A DNA stretch of 53,745 bases from Saccoglossus kowalevskii (Eukaryota; Hemichordata; Enteropneusta; Harrimaniidae). Within the stretch, counting starts at the first letter, position 1, and each line of letters starts with the position of its first letter. Made by a program: the position numbers and the translations under genes. The DNA lies in contig NW_003139137.1 in the NCBI RefSeq assembly GCF_000003605.2, positions 1 to 53,745 of the forward strand, read 5' to 3'. Shown piece after piece: positions 10,313 through 22,933 of the stretch. A model generated the notes under the pieces. That model saw only the letters and a list, made by a program, of their open reading frames with translations, ran no database searches and had not been told where the DNA came from.

Positions 10313-11251
10313 GTAGTATTAAATTGGTGGCCCTGACATCTTGGGGACATAATCTTAGTGGCCCTGACGTCTTGGGGGCATAAACTTAGTGGCCCTCACA
10401 TCTTGGGGGCATAAACTTAGTGGCCCTGACGTCTTGGGAGCATAAACTTAGTGGCCCTGACATTTTGGGGGTATTTAATTGGTGGCCCTGACATCCTGGG
10501 GGCATAAACTTAGTGGCCCTGACGTCTTGGGGGCATAAACTTAGTGGCCCTGACATTTTGGGGGTATGTACTCAGTGGCCCTGACATCTTGGGGGCATAA
10601 GCATAGTGGCCCTGACATCTTGGGGGCATAAGCATAGTGGCCCTGACAACTTAATGGGCATTTGGGGGACATGCACTCAGTGACCCTGATATCTCAGGGG
10701 CATAAACTTAGTGGCCCTGACATCTTGGGGGCATAAACTTAGTGGCTCTGACATCTTGGGGTCATAAACTTAGTGGCCCTGACATCTTGAGGGCATAAAG
10801 TTAGTGGCCCTGACATCTTGGGGGCATAAACTTAGTGGCCCAGACATCTTGGAGGCATAAACTTAGTGGCCCTGACATCTTGGGGGCATAAACTTAGTGG
10901 CCCTGACATCTTGGGGGCATAAACTTAGTGGCCCTGACAACTTGGGAGCATAAACTTAGTGGCCCTGACATCTTGGGGGTATTTAATTGGTGGCCCTGAC
11001 ATCTTGGGGGCATAAACTTAGTGGCCCTTACATCTTGGGGGCATAAACTTAGTGGCCCTGACGTCTTGTGGGCATAAATTTAGTGGCCCTGACATTTTGG
11101 GGGTATTTAATTGGTGGCCCTGACATCTTGGGAGCATAAACTTAATGGCCCTGGCGTCTTGGGGGCATAAACATAGTGGCCCTGACATATTGGGGGTATT
11201 TAATTGGTGGCCCTGGCATCTTGGGGGCATAAACTTAGTGGCCCTGACATC
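10313..11251. repeat. GGTAGTATTAAATT module, copy 1 (939 bp)
   Basis: This is the first of three tandem modules that each start with the CTTGGTAGTATTAAATTGG unit and reach an E unit 325-328 bases later (E at 10,638). Further on each holds an AAATTTAG unit, a TTAATGGCCCTGGCGTC pair and an AAACATAG unit. This copy has fewer A units than the second. Confidence 0.8.
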
Positions 11252-12628
11252 TTGGTAGTATTAAATTGGTGGCCCTGACATCTTGGTGGCATAAACTTAG
11301 TGGCCCTGACGTCTTGGGGGCATAAACTTAGTGGCCCTCACATATTGGGGGCATAAACTTAGTGGCCCTGACGTCTTCGGAGCATAAACTTAGTGGCCCT
11401 GACATTTTGGGGGTATTTAATTGGTGGCCCTGACATCCTGGGGGCATAAACTTAGTGGCCCTGACGTCTTGGGGGCATAAACTTAGTGGCCCTGACATTT
11501 TGGGGGTATATACTCAGCGGCCCTGACATCTTGGGAGCATAAGCATAGTGGCCCTGACATCTTGGGGGCATAAGCATAGTGGCTCTGACAACTTAATGGG
11601 CATTTGGGGGACATGCACTCAGTGACCCTGATATCTCAGGGGCATAAACTTAGTGGCCCTGACATCTTGGGGGCATAAACTTAGTGGCTCTGACATCTTG
11701 GGGTCATAAACTTAGTGTCCCTGACATCTTGGGGGCATAAACTTAGTGGCCCTGACATCTTGGGGGCATAAACTTAGTGGCTCTGACATCTTGGGGTCAT
11801 AAACTTAGTGGCCCTGACATCTTGGGGGCATAAACTTAGTGGCCCTGACATCTTGGGGGCATAAACTTAGTGGCCCTGACATCTTGGGGGCATAAAGTTA
11901 GTGGCCCTGACATCTTGGGGGCATAAACTTAGTGGCCCTGACATCTTAGGGGTATTTAATTGGTGGCCCTGACATCTTGGGGGCATAAGCTTAGTGGCCC
12001 TGACGTCTTGGGGGCATAGACTTAGTGGCCCTTACATATTGGGGGCATAAACTTAGTGGCCCTGACATCTTGGGGGCATAAACTTAGTGGCCCTGACATT
12101 TTGGGGGTATTTAATTGGTGGCCCTGACATCTTGGGGGCATAAACTTAGTGGCCCTGACGTCTTGGGGGCATAGACTTAGTGGCCCTTACATCTTGGGGG
12201 CATAAACGTAGTGGCCCTGACGTCTTGTGGGCATAAATTTAGTGGCCCTGACGTTTTGGGGGTATTTAATTGGTGCCTCTGACATCTTGGGAGCATAAAA
12301 TTAATGGCCCTGGCGTCTTGGGGGCATAAACATAGTGGCCCTGACATATTGGGGGTATTTAATTGGTGGCCCTGACATCTTTGGGGCATAAACTTAGTGG
12401 ACCTGACATCTTGGGGGCATAAACTTAGTGGCCCTGACATCTTGTGGGCATAAACTTAGTGGCCCTGACATCTTGGAGGCATAAACTTAGTGGCCCTGAC
12501 ATCTTGGGGGCATAAAGTTAGTGGCCCTGACATCTTGGGGGCATAAACTTAGTGGCCCTGACATATTGGGGCATAAACTTAGTGCCCCTGACATCTTGGG
12601 GGCATAAACTTAGTGGCCCTGACATCTT
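11252..12628. repeat. GGTAGTATTAAATT module, copy 2 (1,377 bp)
   Basis: Same order as copy 1, with E at 11,580 and extra A, GGGGTCAT and B units after it. Near 12,270 a TTGGTGCCTCTGAC junction and a GACGTTTTGG unit are found again at about 35,030-35,070 (TTGGTGCCCATGAC), so part of this module has a relative 23 kb away. No gene is present. Confidence 0.8.
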
Positions 12629-13442
12629 GGTAGTATTAAATTGGTGGCCCTGACATCTTGGGGACATAAACTTAGTGGCCCTGACGTCTTGGGGGCATAA
12701 ACTTAGTGGCCCTCACATCTTGGGGGCATAAACTTAGTGGCCCTGACGTCTTGGGAGCATAAACTTAGTGGCCCTGACATTTTAGGGGTATTTAATTGGT
12801 GGCCCTGACATCCTGGGGGCATAAACTTAGTGGCCCTGACGTCTTGGGGGCATAAACTTAGTGGCCCTGACATTTTGGGGGTATGTATTCAGTGGCCCTG
12901 ACATCTTGGGAGCATAAGCATAGTGGCCCTGACATCTTGGGGGCATAAGCATAGTGGCCCTGACAACTTAATGGGCATTTGGGGGACATGCACTCAGTGA
13001 CCCTGATAACTCAGGGGCATAAACTTAGTGGCCCTGACATCTTGGGGGCATAAACTTAGTGGCTCTGACATCTTGGGGTCATAAACTTTGTGGCCCTGAC
13101 ATCTTGGGAGCATAAACTTAGTGGCCCTGACATATTGGGGGCAAAAACTTAGTGGCCCTGACATCTTGGGGGCATAAACTTAGTGGCCCTGACATCTTAG
13201 GGGTATTTAATTGGTGGCCCTGACATCTTGGGGGCATAACCTTAGTGGCCCTGACGTCTTGGGGGCATAGACTTAGTGGCCCTTACATATTGGGGCATAA
13301 ACTTAGTGGCCCTGACGTCTTGTGGGCATAAATTTAGTGGCCCTGACATGTTGGGGGTATTTAATTGGTGGCCCTGACATCTTGGGAGCATAAACTTAAT
13401 GGCCCTGGCGTCTTGGGGGCATAAACATAGTGGCCCTGACAT
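12629..13442. repeat. GGTAGTATTAAATT module, copy 3 (truncated)
   Basis: E lies at 12,955, 326 bases into the module. The copy is shorter and switches near 13,431 from the expected ATATTGG B unit to a C unit that begins the next block. A fourth example of the module start, with E 327 bases later, is at 35,413-35,740. Confidence 0.78.
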
Positions 13443-13733
13443 TTTGGGGGTATGTACTCAGTGGCCCTGACATCTTGGGGGCATAAGCATAGTGGCCCTG
13501 ACAACTTAATGGGCATTTGGGGGACATGCACTCAGTGACCCTGATATCTCAGGGGCATAAACTTAGTGGCCCCGACATCTTGGGGGCATAAACTTAGTGG
13601 CCCTGACATTCTAGTGTTATGTATTCAGTGGCCCTAGCATCTTGGGGGCATAAAAGTAGTGGCCCTGACTACTTAAGGGGCATATGGAAGACATGCACTC
13701 AGTGGCTCTGATATCTTGGTGGCATGAACTTAG
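13431..13733. repeat. Double-E block (CATATGG subtype), copy 1
   Basis: Order: C, D, E (13,493), F, A, then a unit with ATTCTAGTGTTATGTATTCAG, a GGCCCTAGC unit with an AAAAGTAG tail, a second E-like unit (13,660) with AAGGGGCATATGGAAGAC, and a TGGCTCTGATATC unit. The two E units are 167 bp apart. The same order and the same 167-bp spacing occur at 22,232-22,534, 34,093-34,395, 45,371-45,673 and 46,492-46,794. Confidence 0.88.
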
Positions 13734-14490
13734 TGGCCCTGACGTCTTGGGGGCATAAACTTAGTGGCCCTGACATTTTGGGGGCATTTAATTGGTGTCC
13801 CTGACATCTTGGGGGCATAAATTTAGTGGCCCTGACATCTTGGGGGCATAAACTTAGTGGCCCTGACATCTTGGTAGTATTAAATTGGTGGCCCTGACAT
13901 CTTGGGGACATAAACTTAGTGGCCCTGACGTCTTGGGGGCATAAACTTAGTGGCCCTGACGTCTTGGGAGCATAAACTTAGTGGCCCTGACATTTTGGGG
14001 GCATAAACTTAGTGGCCCTGACATCTTGGGGGCATAAACTTAGTGGCCCTGACATCTTGGGGGCATAAACTTAGTGGCCCTGACATCTTGGAGGCATAAA
14101 CTTAGTGGCCCTGACATCTTGGGGCATAAACTTAGTGGACCTGACATCTTGGGGGCATAAACTTAGTGGCCCTGACATATTGGGGGCATAAACTTAGTGG
14201 CCCTGACATCTTGGGGGCATAAACTTAGTGGCCCTAACGTCTTGGGGGCATACACTTAGTGGCCCTGACGTCTTGGGGGCATAGACTTAGTGGCCCTGAC
14301 ATCTTGGAGGCATAAACTTAGTGGCCCTGACATCTTGGGGGCATAAACTTAGTGGCCCTGACATCTTGGGGGCATAAACTTAGTGGCCCTGACATCTTGG
14401 GGGCATAAACTTAGTGGCCCTGACATCTTGGGGGCATAAACTTAGTGGCCCTGACATCTTGGGGGCATAAACTTAGTGGCCCTGACATAT
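13734..14490. repeat. Start of the long A-rich domain
   Basis: Mostly A units; a GGTAGTATTAAATTGG unit lies near 13,873, and GACGTC units lie at about 13,930, 13,960, 14,240 and 14,270. No E unit occurs again until 19,738. Confidence 0.78.
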
Positions 14491-17244
14491 TGGGGGTATT
14501 TAATTGGTGGCCCTGACATCTTTGGGGCATAAACTTAGTGGACCTGACATCTTGGGGGCATAAACTTAGTGGCCCTGACATAATGGGGGCATAAACTTAG
14601 TGGCCCTGACATCTTGGAGGCATAAACTTAGTGGCCCTGACATCTTGGGGGCATAAAGTTAGTGGCCCTGACATATTGAGGGCATAAACTTAGTGGCCCT
14701 GACATCTTGGGGGCATACACTTAGTGGCCCTGACGTCTTGGGGGCATAGACTTAGTGGCCCTGACATCTTGGAGGCATAAACTTAGTGGCCCTGACATCT
14801 TGGGGGCATAAACTTAGTGGCCCTGACATCTTGGGGGCATAAACTTAGTGGCCCTGACATCTTGGGGCATAAACTTAGTGGACCTGACATCTTGGGGGCA
14901 TAAACTTAGTGGCCCTGACATATTGGGGGCATAAACTTAGTGGCCTTGACATCTTGGGGGCATAAACTTAGTGTCCCTGACATCTTGTGGGTATTAAATT
15001 GGTGGCCCTGACATCTTGGGGGCATAAACTTAGTGGCCCTGACGTCTTGGGGGCATAAACTTAGTGGCCCTGACGTCTTGGGGGCATAGACTTAGTGGCC
15101 CTGACATCTTGGAGGCATAAACTTAGTGGCCCTGACATCTTGGGGGCATAAACTTAGTGGCCCTAACATCTTGGGGGCATAAACTTAGTGGCCCTGACAT
15201 CTTGGGGGCATAAACTTAGTGGCCCTGACATCTTGGGGGCATAAACTTAGTGGCCCTGACATCTTCGGGGCATAAACTTAGTGGCCCTGACATCTTGGGG
15301 GCATAAACTTAGTGGCCCTGACATATTGGGGGTATTTAATTGGTGGCCCTGACATCTTGGGGCATAAACTTAGTGGCCCTGACATCTTGGGGGCATAAAC
15401 TTAGTGGCCCTGACATCTTGGGGGCATAAACTTAGTGGCCCTGACATCTTGGGGGCATAAACTTAGTGGCCCTGACATATTGGGGGTATTTAATTGGTGG
15501 CCCTGACATCTTTGGGGCATAAACTTAGTGGACCTGACATCTTGGGGGCATAAACTTAGCGGCCCTGACATAATGGGTGCATAAACTTAGTGGCCCTGAC
15601 ATCTTGGAGGCATAAACTTAGTGGCCCTGACATCTTGGGGGCATAAAGTTAGTGGCCCTGACATATTGGGGGCATAAACTTAGTGGCCCTGACATCTTGG
15701 GAGCATAAACTTAGTGGCCCTGACGTCTTGGGGGCATAGACTTAGTGGCCCTGACATCTTGGAGGCATAAACTTAGTGGCCCTGACATCTTAGGGGCATA
15801 AACTTAGTGGCGCTGACATCTTGGGGACATAAACTTAGTGGCCCTGACATCTTGGGGCATAAACTTAGTGGACCTGACATCTTGGGGGCATAAACTTAGT
15901 GGCCCTGACATATTGGGGGCATAAACTTAGTGGCCTTGACATCTTGGGGGCATAAACTTAGTGTCCCTGACATCTTGTGGGTATTAAATTGGTGGCCCTG
16001 ACATCTTGGGGGCATAAACTTAGTGGCCCTGACATCTTGGGGGCATAAACTTAGTGGCCCTGACATCTTGGGGGCATAAACTTAGTGGCCCTGACATCTT
16101 GGGGGCATAAACTTAGTGGCCCTGACATCTTGGGGCATAAACTTAGTGGCCCTGACATCTTCGGGGCATAAACTTAGTGGCCCTGACATCTTGGGGGCAT
16201 AAACTTAGTGGCCCTGACATATTGGGGGTATTTAATTGGTGGCCCTGACATCTTGGGGGCATAAACTTAGTGGCCCTGACATCTTGGGGGCATAAACTTA
16301 GTGGCCCTGACATCTTGGGGGCATAAACTTAGTGGCCCTGACATCTTGGGGGCATAAACTTAGTGGCACTGACATCTTGGGGGCATAAACTTAGTGGCCC
16401 TGACATATTGGGGGTATTTAATTGGTGGCCATGACATCTTTGGGGCATAAACTTAGTGGACCTGACATCTTGGGGGCATAAACTTAGTGGCCCTGACATA
16501 ATGGGGGCATAAACTTAGTGGCCCTGACATCTTGGAGGCATAAACTTAGTGGCCCTGACATCTTGGGGGCATAAAGTTAGTGGCCCTGACATATTGGGGG
16601 CATAAACTTAGTGGCCCTGACATCTTGGGGGCATAAACTTAGTGGCCCTGACGTCTTGGGGGCATAGACTTAGTGGCCCTGACATCTTGGAGGCATAAAC
16701 TTAGTGGCCCTGACATCTTGGGGGCATGAACTTAGTGGCCCTGACATCTTGGGGGCATAAACTTAGTTGCCCTGACATCTTGGGGCATAAACTTAGTGGA
16801 CCTGACATCTTGGGGGCATAAACTTAGTGGCCCTGACATATTGGGGGCATAAACTTAGTGGCCTTGACATCTTGTGGGCATAAACTTAGTGTCCCTGACA
16901 TCTTGTGGGTATTAAATTGGTGGCCCTGACATCTTGGGGGCATAAACTTAGTGGCCCTGACGTCTTGGGGGCATAAACTTAGTGGCCCTGACGTCTTGGG
17001 GGCATAGACTTAGTGGCCCTGACATCTTGGAGGCATAAACTTAGTGGCCCTGACATCTTGGGGGCATAAACTTAGTGGCCCGGACATCTTGGGGGCATAA
17101 ACTTAGTGGCCCTGACATCTTGGGGGCATAAACTTAGTGGCCCTGACATCTTGGGGGCATAAACTTAGTGGCCCTGACATCTTCGGGGCATAAACTTAGT
17201 GGCCCTGACATCTTGGGGGCATAAACTTAGTGGCCCTGACATAT
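14491..17244. repeat. Three 0.84-0.99-kb higher-order repeats
   Basis: The pair ATATTGGGGG plus B tail marks block starts at 14,491, 15,481 and 16,409, and the next marker is at 17,245 (spacings 990, 928 and 836). In each full copy the marker is followed by TTTGGGGCAT, TGGACCTGAC, an ACATAATGG unit (14,580, 15,570, 16,499), AAAGTTAG, and later TGTCCCTGAC with CTTGTGGGTATT. The ACATAATGG unit also occurs near 19,345, 40,770, 50,867, 51,239 and 52,167. Confidence 0.82.
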
Positions 17245-18340
17245 TGGGGGTATTTAATTGGTGGCCCTGACATCTAGGGGGCATAAACTTAGTGGCCCTG
17301 ACATCTAGGGGGCATAAACTTAGTGGCCCTGACATCTTGGGGGCATAAACTTAGTGGCCCTGACATCTTGGGAGCATAAACTTAGTGGCCCTGACATCTT
17401 GGGGGCATCAACTTAGTGGCCCTGACATCTTGGGGGCATAAATTTAGTGGCCCTGACATCTTGGGGGCATAAACTTAGTGGCCCTGACATCTTGGGGGCA
17501 TAAACTTAGTGGCCCTGACATCTTGGGGACATAAACTTAGTGGCCCTGAAATCTTCGGGGCATAAACTTAGTGGACCTGACATCTTGGGGGCATAAACTT
17601 AGTGGCCCTGACATCTTGGGGGCATAAACTTAGTGGCCCTGACATCTTGGGGGCATAAACTTAGTGGCCCTGACATCTTGGAGGCATAAACTTAGTGGCC
17701 CTGACATCTTGGGGCATAAACTTAGTGGACCTGACATCTTGGGGGCATAAACTTAGTGGCCCTGACATATTGGGGGCATAAACTTAGTGGCCCTGACATC
17801 TTGGGGGCATACACTTAGTGGCCCTGACGTCTTGGGGGCATAGACTTAGTGGCCCTGACATCTTGGAGGCATAAACTTAGTGGCCCTGACATCTTGGGGG
17901 CATAAACTTAGTGGCCCTGACATCTTGGGGGCATAAACTTAGTGGCCCTGACATCTTGGGGCATAAACTTAGTGGACCTGACATCTTGGGGGCATAAACT
18001 TAGTGGCCCTGACATATTGGGGGCATAAACTTAGTGGCCTTGACATCTTGGGGGCATAAACTTAGTGTCCCTGACATCTTGTGGGTATTAAATTGGTGGC
18101 CCTGACATCTTGGGGGCATAAACTTAGTGGCCCTGACGTCTTGGGGGCATAAACTTAGTGGCCCTGACGTCTTGGGGGCATAGACTTAGTGGCCCTGACA
18201 TCTTGGAGGCATAAACTTAGTGGCCCTGACATCTTGGGGGCATAAACTTAGTGGCCCTGACATCTTGGGGGCATAAACTTAGTGGCCCTGACATCTTGGG
18301 GGCATAAACTTAGTGGCCCTGACATCTTGGGGGCATCAAC
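17245..18340. repeat. A-rich units with double CTAGGGGG and GAAATCTTCGG markers
   Basis: Consensus units carry the marker series shared with 8,240-8,645 up to about 17,662. They are followed by TGGACCTGAC, a GACGTC pair and a TGTCCCTGAC with CTTGTGGGTATT pair near 18,060-18,090. No E unit and no gene. Confidence 0.8.
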
Positions 18341-18760
18341 TTAGTGGCCCTGACATCTTCGGGGCATAAACTTAGTGGCCCTGACATCTTGGGGGCATAA
18401 ACTTAGTGGCCCTGACATATTGGGGGTATTTAATTGGTGGCTCTGACATCTTTGGGGCATAAACTTAGTGGACCTGACATCTTGGGGGCATAAACTTAGT
18501 GGCCCTGACATATTGGGGGTATTTAATTGGTGGCCCTGACATCTTTGGGGCATAAACTTAGTGGACCTGACATCTTGGGGGCATAAACTTAGTGGCCCTG
18601 ACATCTTGGGGGGCATAAACTTTGTGGCCTTGACATCTTGGGGGCATAAACTTAGTGTCCCTGACATCTTGTGGGTATTAAATTGGTGGCCCTGACATCT
18701 TGGGGGCATAAACTTAGTGGCCCTGACGTCTTGGGGGCATAAACTTAGTGGCCCTGACAT
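18341..18760. repeat. 420-bp segment copied at 22,934-23,353
   Basis: This segment and 22,934-23,353 (4,593 bp downstream) have the same unit order, with only a few differences that I noticed (for example TGGCTCTGAC here against TGGCCCTGAC there). Two B units each followed by TTTGGGGCAT, a six-G unit (TTGGGGGGCAT) and a TTTGTGGCC junction are shared. The minus-strand frame open across it (139 codons) exists only because B tails remove the repeat's usual TAA. I do not call it a gene. Confidence 0.88.
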
Positions 18761-19540
18761 CTTGGAGGCATAAACTTAGTGGCCCTGACATCTTGGGGCA
18801 TAAACTTAGTGGACCTGACATTTGGGGGCATAAACTTAGTGGCCCTGACATATTGGGGGCATAAACTTAGTGGCCTTGACATCTTGGGGGCATAAACTTA
18901 GTGTCCCTGACATCTTGTGGGTATTAAATTGGTGGCCCTGACATCTTGGGGGCATAAACTTAGTGGCCCTGACGTCTTGGAGGCATAAACTTAGTGGCCC
19001 TGACGTCTTGGGGGCATAGACTTAGTGGCCCTGACATCTTGGAGGCATAAACTTAGTGGCCCTGACATCTTGGGGGCATAAACTTAGTGGCCCTGACATC
19101 TTGGGGGCATAAACTTAGTGGCCCTGACATCTTGGGGGCATAAACTTAGTGGCCCTGACATCTTGGGGCATAAACTTAGTGGCCCTGACATCTTGGGGGC
19201 ATAAACTTAGTGGCCCTGACATTTTGGGGGCATAAACTTAGTGGCCCTGACATATTGGGGGTATTTAATTGGTGGCCCTGACATCTTTGCGGCATAAACT
19301 TAGTGGACCTGACATCTTGGGGGCATAAACTTAGTGGCCCTGACATAATGGGGGCATAAACTTAGTGGCCCTGACATCTTGGAGGCATAAACTTAGTGGC
19401 CCTGACATCTTGGGGGCATAAAGTTAGTGGCCCTGACATATTGGGGGCATAAACTTACTGGCCCTGACATCTTGGGGGCATAAACTTAGTGGCCCTGACA
19501 TCTTGGTAGTATTAAATTGGTGGCCCTGACATCTTGGGGA
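18761..19540. repeat. A-rich units, end of homogeneous domain
   Basis: A units with the TGTCCCTGAC and CTTGTGGGTATTAAATT pair at about 18,900-18,930, an ACATAATGG unit at about 19,345, and a CTTGGTAGTATTAAATTGG unit at about 19,506 that announces the next cassette-rich domain. Confidence 0.78.
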
Positions 19541-20539
19541 CATAAACTTATTGGCCCTGACGTCTTGGGGGCATAAACTTAGTGGCCCTCACATCTTGGG
19601 GGCATAAACTTAGTGGCCCTGACGTCTTGGGGGCATAAACTTTGTGGCCCTGACATTTTGGGGGTATGTACTCAGTGGCCCTGACATCTTGGGGGCATAA
19701 GCATAGTGGCCCTGACATCTTGGGGGCATAAACATAGTGGCCCTGACAACTTAATGGGCATTTTGGGGACATGCACGCAGTGACCCTGATATCTCAGGGG
19801 CATAAACTTAGTGGCCCCGACATCTTGGGAACATAAACTTAGTGGCCCTGACATCTTGGGGGCATAAACTTAGTGGCCCTGACATCTTGGGGGCATAAAC
19901 TTAGTGACCCTGATATATCAAGGGCATAAACTTAGTGGCACTGACATCTTGGGAACATAAACTTAGTGGCCCTGACATCTTGGGGGCATAAACTTAGTGG
20001 CCCTGACATCTTGGGGGCATAAACGTAGTGGCCCTGACGTCTTGGGGGTATGTACTCAGAGGCCCTGACATCTTGGGGGCATAAGCATAGTGGCCCTGAC
20101 AACTTCATGGGCATTTGGGGGACATGCACGCAGTGACCCTGATATCTCAGGGGCATAAACTTAGTGGCCCTGACATCTTGGGAACATAAACTTAGTGGCC
20201 CTGACATCTTGGGGGCATAAACTTAGTGGCCCTGACATCTTGGGGGCATAAACGTAGTGGCCCTGACGTCTTGGGGCCATAGACTTAGTGGCCCTGACAT
20301 TTTGGGGGTATTTAATTGATGGCCCTGACATCTTGGGGGCATAAACTTAGTTTCCTGACGTCTTGGGGGCATAAACTTAGTGGCCCTTACATCTTGGGGG
20401 CATAAACTTAGTGGCCCTGACGTCTTGGGGGCATAAACTTAGTGGCCCTGACTTCTTGGGGCCATAAACTTAGTGGCCCTGACATCTAGTGGGCATAAAC
20501 TTAGTGGGCCTGACATCTTGGGGGCATAAACTTAGTGGC
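19541..20539. repeat. Cassette-rich mixed domain with E at 19738 and 20091
   Basis: Two C-D-E-F-G cassettes stand 353 bp apart, joined by A and GACGTC units. The first carries an extra D-like (AAACATAG) unit before E. The F copy near 19,905 has CCCTGATATATCAAGGG, so its palindrome is broken by one base. A GGGGCCATAGAC unit and CTAGTGGGCAT follow. Confidence 0.78.
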
Positions 20540-21240
20540 CCTGACATCTTGGGGGTATTTAATTGGTGGCCCTGACATCTTGGGGGCATAAACTTAGTGG
20601 CCCTCACGCCTTGGGGGCATAGACTTAGTGGCCCTTACATATTGGGGGCATAAACTTCGTGACCCTGACATCTTGTGGGCATAAATTTAGTGGCCCTGAT
20701 ATTTTTGGGGTATTTAATTGGTGGCCCTGACATCTTGGGAGCATAAATTTAATGGCCCTGGCGTCTTGGGGGCATAAACATAGTGGCCCTGACATTTTGG
20801 GGGTATGAACTCAGTGGCCCTGACATCTTTGGGGCATAAGCATAGGGCCCTGACAACTTAATGGGCATTTGGGGGACATGCACGCAGTGACCCTGATATC
20901 TCAGGGGCATAAACTTAGTGGCCCTGACATCTTGGGAACATAAACTTAGTGGCACTGACATCTTGGGGGCATAAACGTAGTGGCTCTGACATCTTGGGGG
21001 CATAAACTTAGTGTCCCTGACGTCTTTTGGCCATAGACTTAGTGGCCCTGACATTTTGGGGCATAAACTTAGCGGCCCTGACATCTTGGGGGCATATACT
21101 TAGTGGCCCTGACATCTTGGGGGCATAAACTTAGTGGCCCTGACATCTTGGGGGCATAAACTTAGTGGCCCTGCTATCTTGGGGGCATAAACTCAGTGGC
21201 CCTGACATCTTGGGGGCATAAACTTAGTGGCCCTTACATC
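20540..21240. repeat. Diverged 570-bp-type block with a damaged E junction
   Basis: The block carries CTCACGCC, a CTTCGTGACC junction, ATTTTTGGGG and E at 20,846-20,887. At the D-to-E junction the sequence reads CATAGGGCCC, so two bases of the TGG head are lost and this E is 42 bp. After G the order changes to A units (21,061-21,240). Confidence 0.78.
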
Positions 21241-21840
21241 TTCGGGGTATATAATTGGTGGCCCTGACATCTTGGGGGCATAAACTTAGTGGCTCTGACG
21301 CCTTGGGGGCATAGACTTAGTGGCCCTTACATCTTGGGGGCATAAACTTCGTGACCCTGACGTCTTGTGGGCATAAATTTAGTGGCCCTGACATTTTGGG
21401 GGTATTTAATTGGTGGCCTTGACATCTTGGGAACATAAACTTAATGGCCCTGGCGTCTTGGGGGCATAAACATAGTGGCCCTGACATTTTGGGGGTATGT
21501 ACTCAGTGGCCCTGACATCTTGGGGGCATAAGCATAGTGGCCCTGACAACTTAATGGGCATTTGGGGGACATGCACGCAGTGACCCTGATATCTCAGGGG
21601 CATAAATTTATTGGCCCTGACATCTTGGGAACATAAACTTAGTGGCCCTGACATCTTGGGGGCATAAACTTAGTGGCCCTGACGTCTTGGGGCCATAGAC
21701 TTAGTGGCCCTGACATTTTGGGGGTATTTAATTGATGGCCCTGATATATTGGGGGCATAAACTTAGTGGCCCTGACGTCATGGAGGCATAAACTTAGTGG
21801 CCCTTACATCTTGGGGGCATAAACTTAGTGGTCATGACGT
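21241..21840. repeat. Diverged 570-bp-type block with E at 21538
   Basis: Same unit order as 5,101-5,670, with CTCTGACGCC instead of CTCACGCC and TTGGGAACAT before TTAATGGCCCTGG. Near 21,773-21,780 one unit reads TGACGTCA, a full 8-base palindrome that matches the cAMP-response-element core. Only one other copy of that sequence was seen (7,454-7,461). Confidence 0.8.
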
Positions 21841-22231
21841 CTTGGGGGCATAAACTTAGTGGCTCTGACATCTTGGGGTCATAAACTTAGTAGCCCTGAC
21901 ATCTTGGGGGCATTAACTTAGTGGCCCTGACATCTTGGGGGCATAAACTTAGTGGCCCTGACATCTTGGGGGCATAAACTTAGTGGCCCTGACATCTTGG
22001 GGGTATTTAATTGGTGGCCCTGACATCTTGGGAGCATAACCTTAGTGGCCCTGACGTCTTGGGGGCATAGACTTAGTGGCCCTTACATCTTGGGGGCATA
22101 AACTTAGTGGCCCTGACGTCTTGTGGGCATAAATTTAGTGGCCCTGACATGTTGGGGGTATTTAATTGGTGGCCCTGACATCTTGGGAGCATAAACTTAA
22201 TGGCCCTGGCGTCTTGGGGGCATAAACATAG
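21841..22231. repeat. Lead-in units to a double-E block
   Basis: GGGGTCAT, TAGCCCTGAC with CATTAAC, A, B, CATAACCTTAG, GACGTC, AAATTTAG, ACATGTTGG and GGCGTC units occur in the same order as at 33,720-34,092 and 45,000-45,370. They belong to the 1.4-kb segment copied there. Confidence 0.82.
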
Positions 22232-22534
22232 TGGCCCTGACATTTTGGGGGTATGTACTCAGTGGCCCTGACATCTTGGGGGCATAAGCATAGTGGCCCT
22301 GACAACTTAATGGGCATTTGGGGGACATGCACTTAGTGACCCTGATATATCAGGGGCATAAACTTAGTGGCCCCGACATATTGGGGGCATAAACTTAGTG
22401 GCCCTGGCATTCTAGTGTTATGTATTCAGTGGCCCTAGCATCTTGGGGGCATAAAAGTAGTGGCCCTGACAACTTAAGGGGCATATGGAAGACATGCACT
22501 CAGTGGCTCTGATATCTTGGGGGCATGAACTTAG
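22232..22534. repeat. Double-E block, copy 2
   Basis: E at 22,294 and the CATATGG subtype at 22,461, 167 bp apart. The E here ends CACTTAG and the F unit contains the perfect palindrome CCCTGATATATCAGGG (22,340-22,355). GGCATTCTAGTGTTATG matches the copy at 45,371 but not the one at 13,431 (GACATTCTAG). Confidence 0.88.
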
Positions 22535-22933
22535 TGGCCCTGACGTCTTTGGGGCATAAACTTAGTGGCCCTGACATTTTGGGGGTATTTAATTGGTGTC
22601 CCTGACATCTTGGGGGCATAAACTTAGTGGCCCTGACGTCTTGGGGGCATAAACTTAGTGGCTCTGACATCTTGGGGTCATAAACTTAGTGGCCCTGACA
22701 TCTTGGGGGCATAAACTTAGTGGCCCTGACGTCTTGGGGGCATAAACTTAGTGGCCCTGACGTCTTGGGGGCATAGACTTAGTGGCCCTGACATCTTGGA
22801 GGCATAAACTTAGTGGCCCTGACATCTTGGGGGCATAAACTTAGTGGCCCGGACATCTTGGGGGCATAAACTTAGTGGCCCTGACATCTTGGGGGCATAA
22901 ACTTAGTGGCCCTGACATCTTGGGGGCATAAAC
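22535..22933. repeat. A and GACGTC units between blocks
   Basis: B, A, GACGTC and GGGGTCAT units return to the A-rich pattern by about 22,700. A GGCCCGGAC unit at about 22,848 is shared with 17,080. Nothing else is seen. Confidence 0.75.

Noticed and set aside
18341-18760. 139-codon minus-strand reading frame, and the many similar 60-111-codon frames
   Set aside because: They are translations of the repeat. They end at the unit's own TAA, recur wherever the same unit order recurs, and show no sign of coding constraint.
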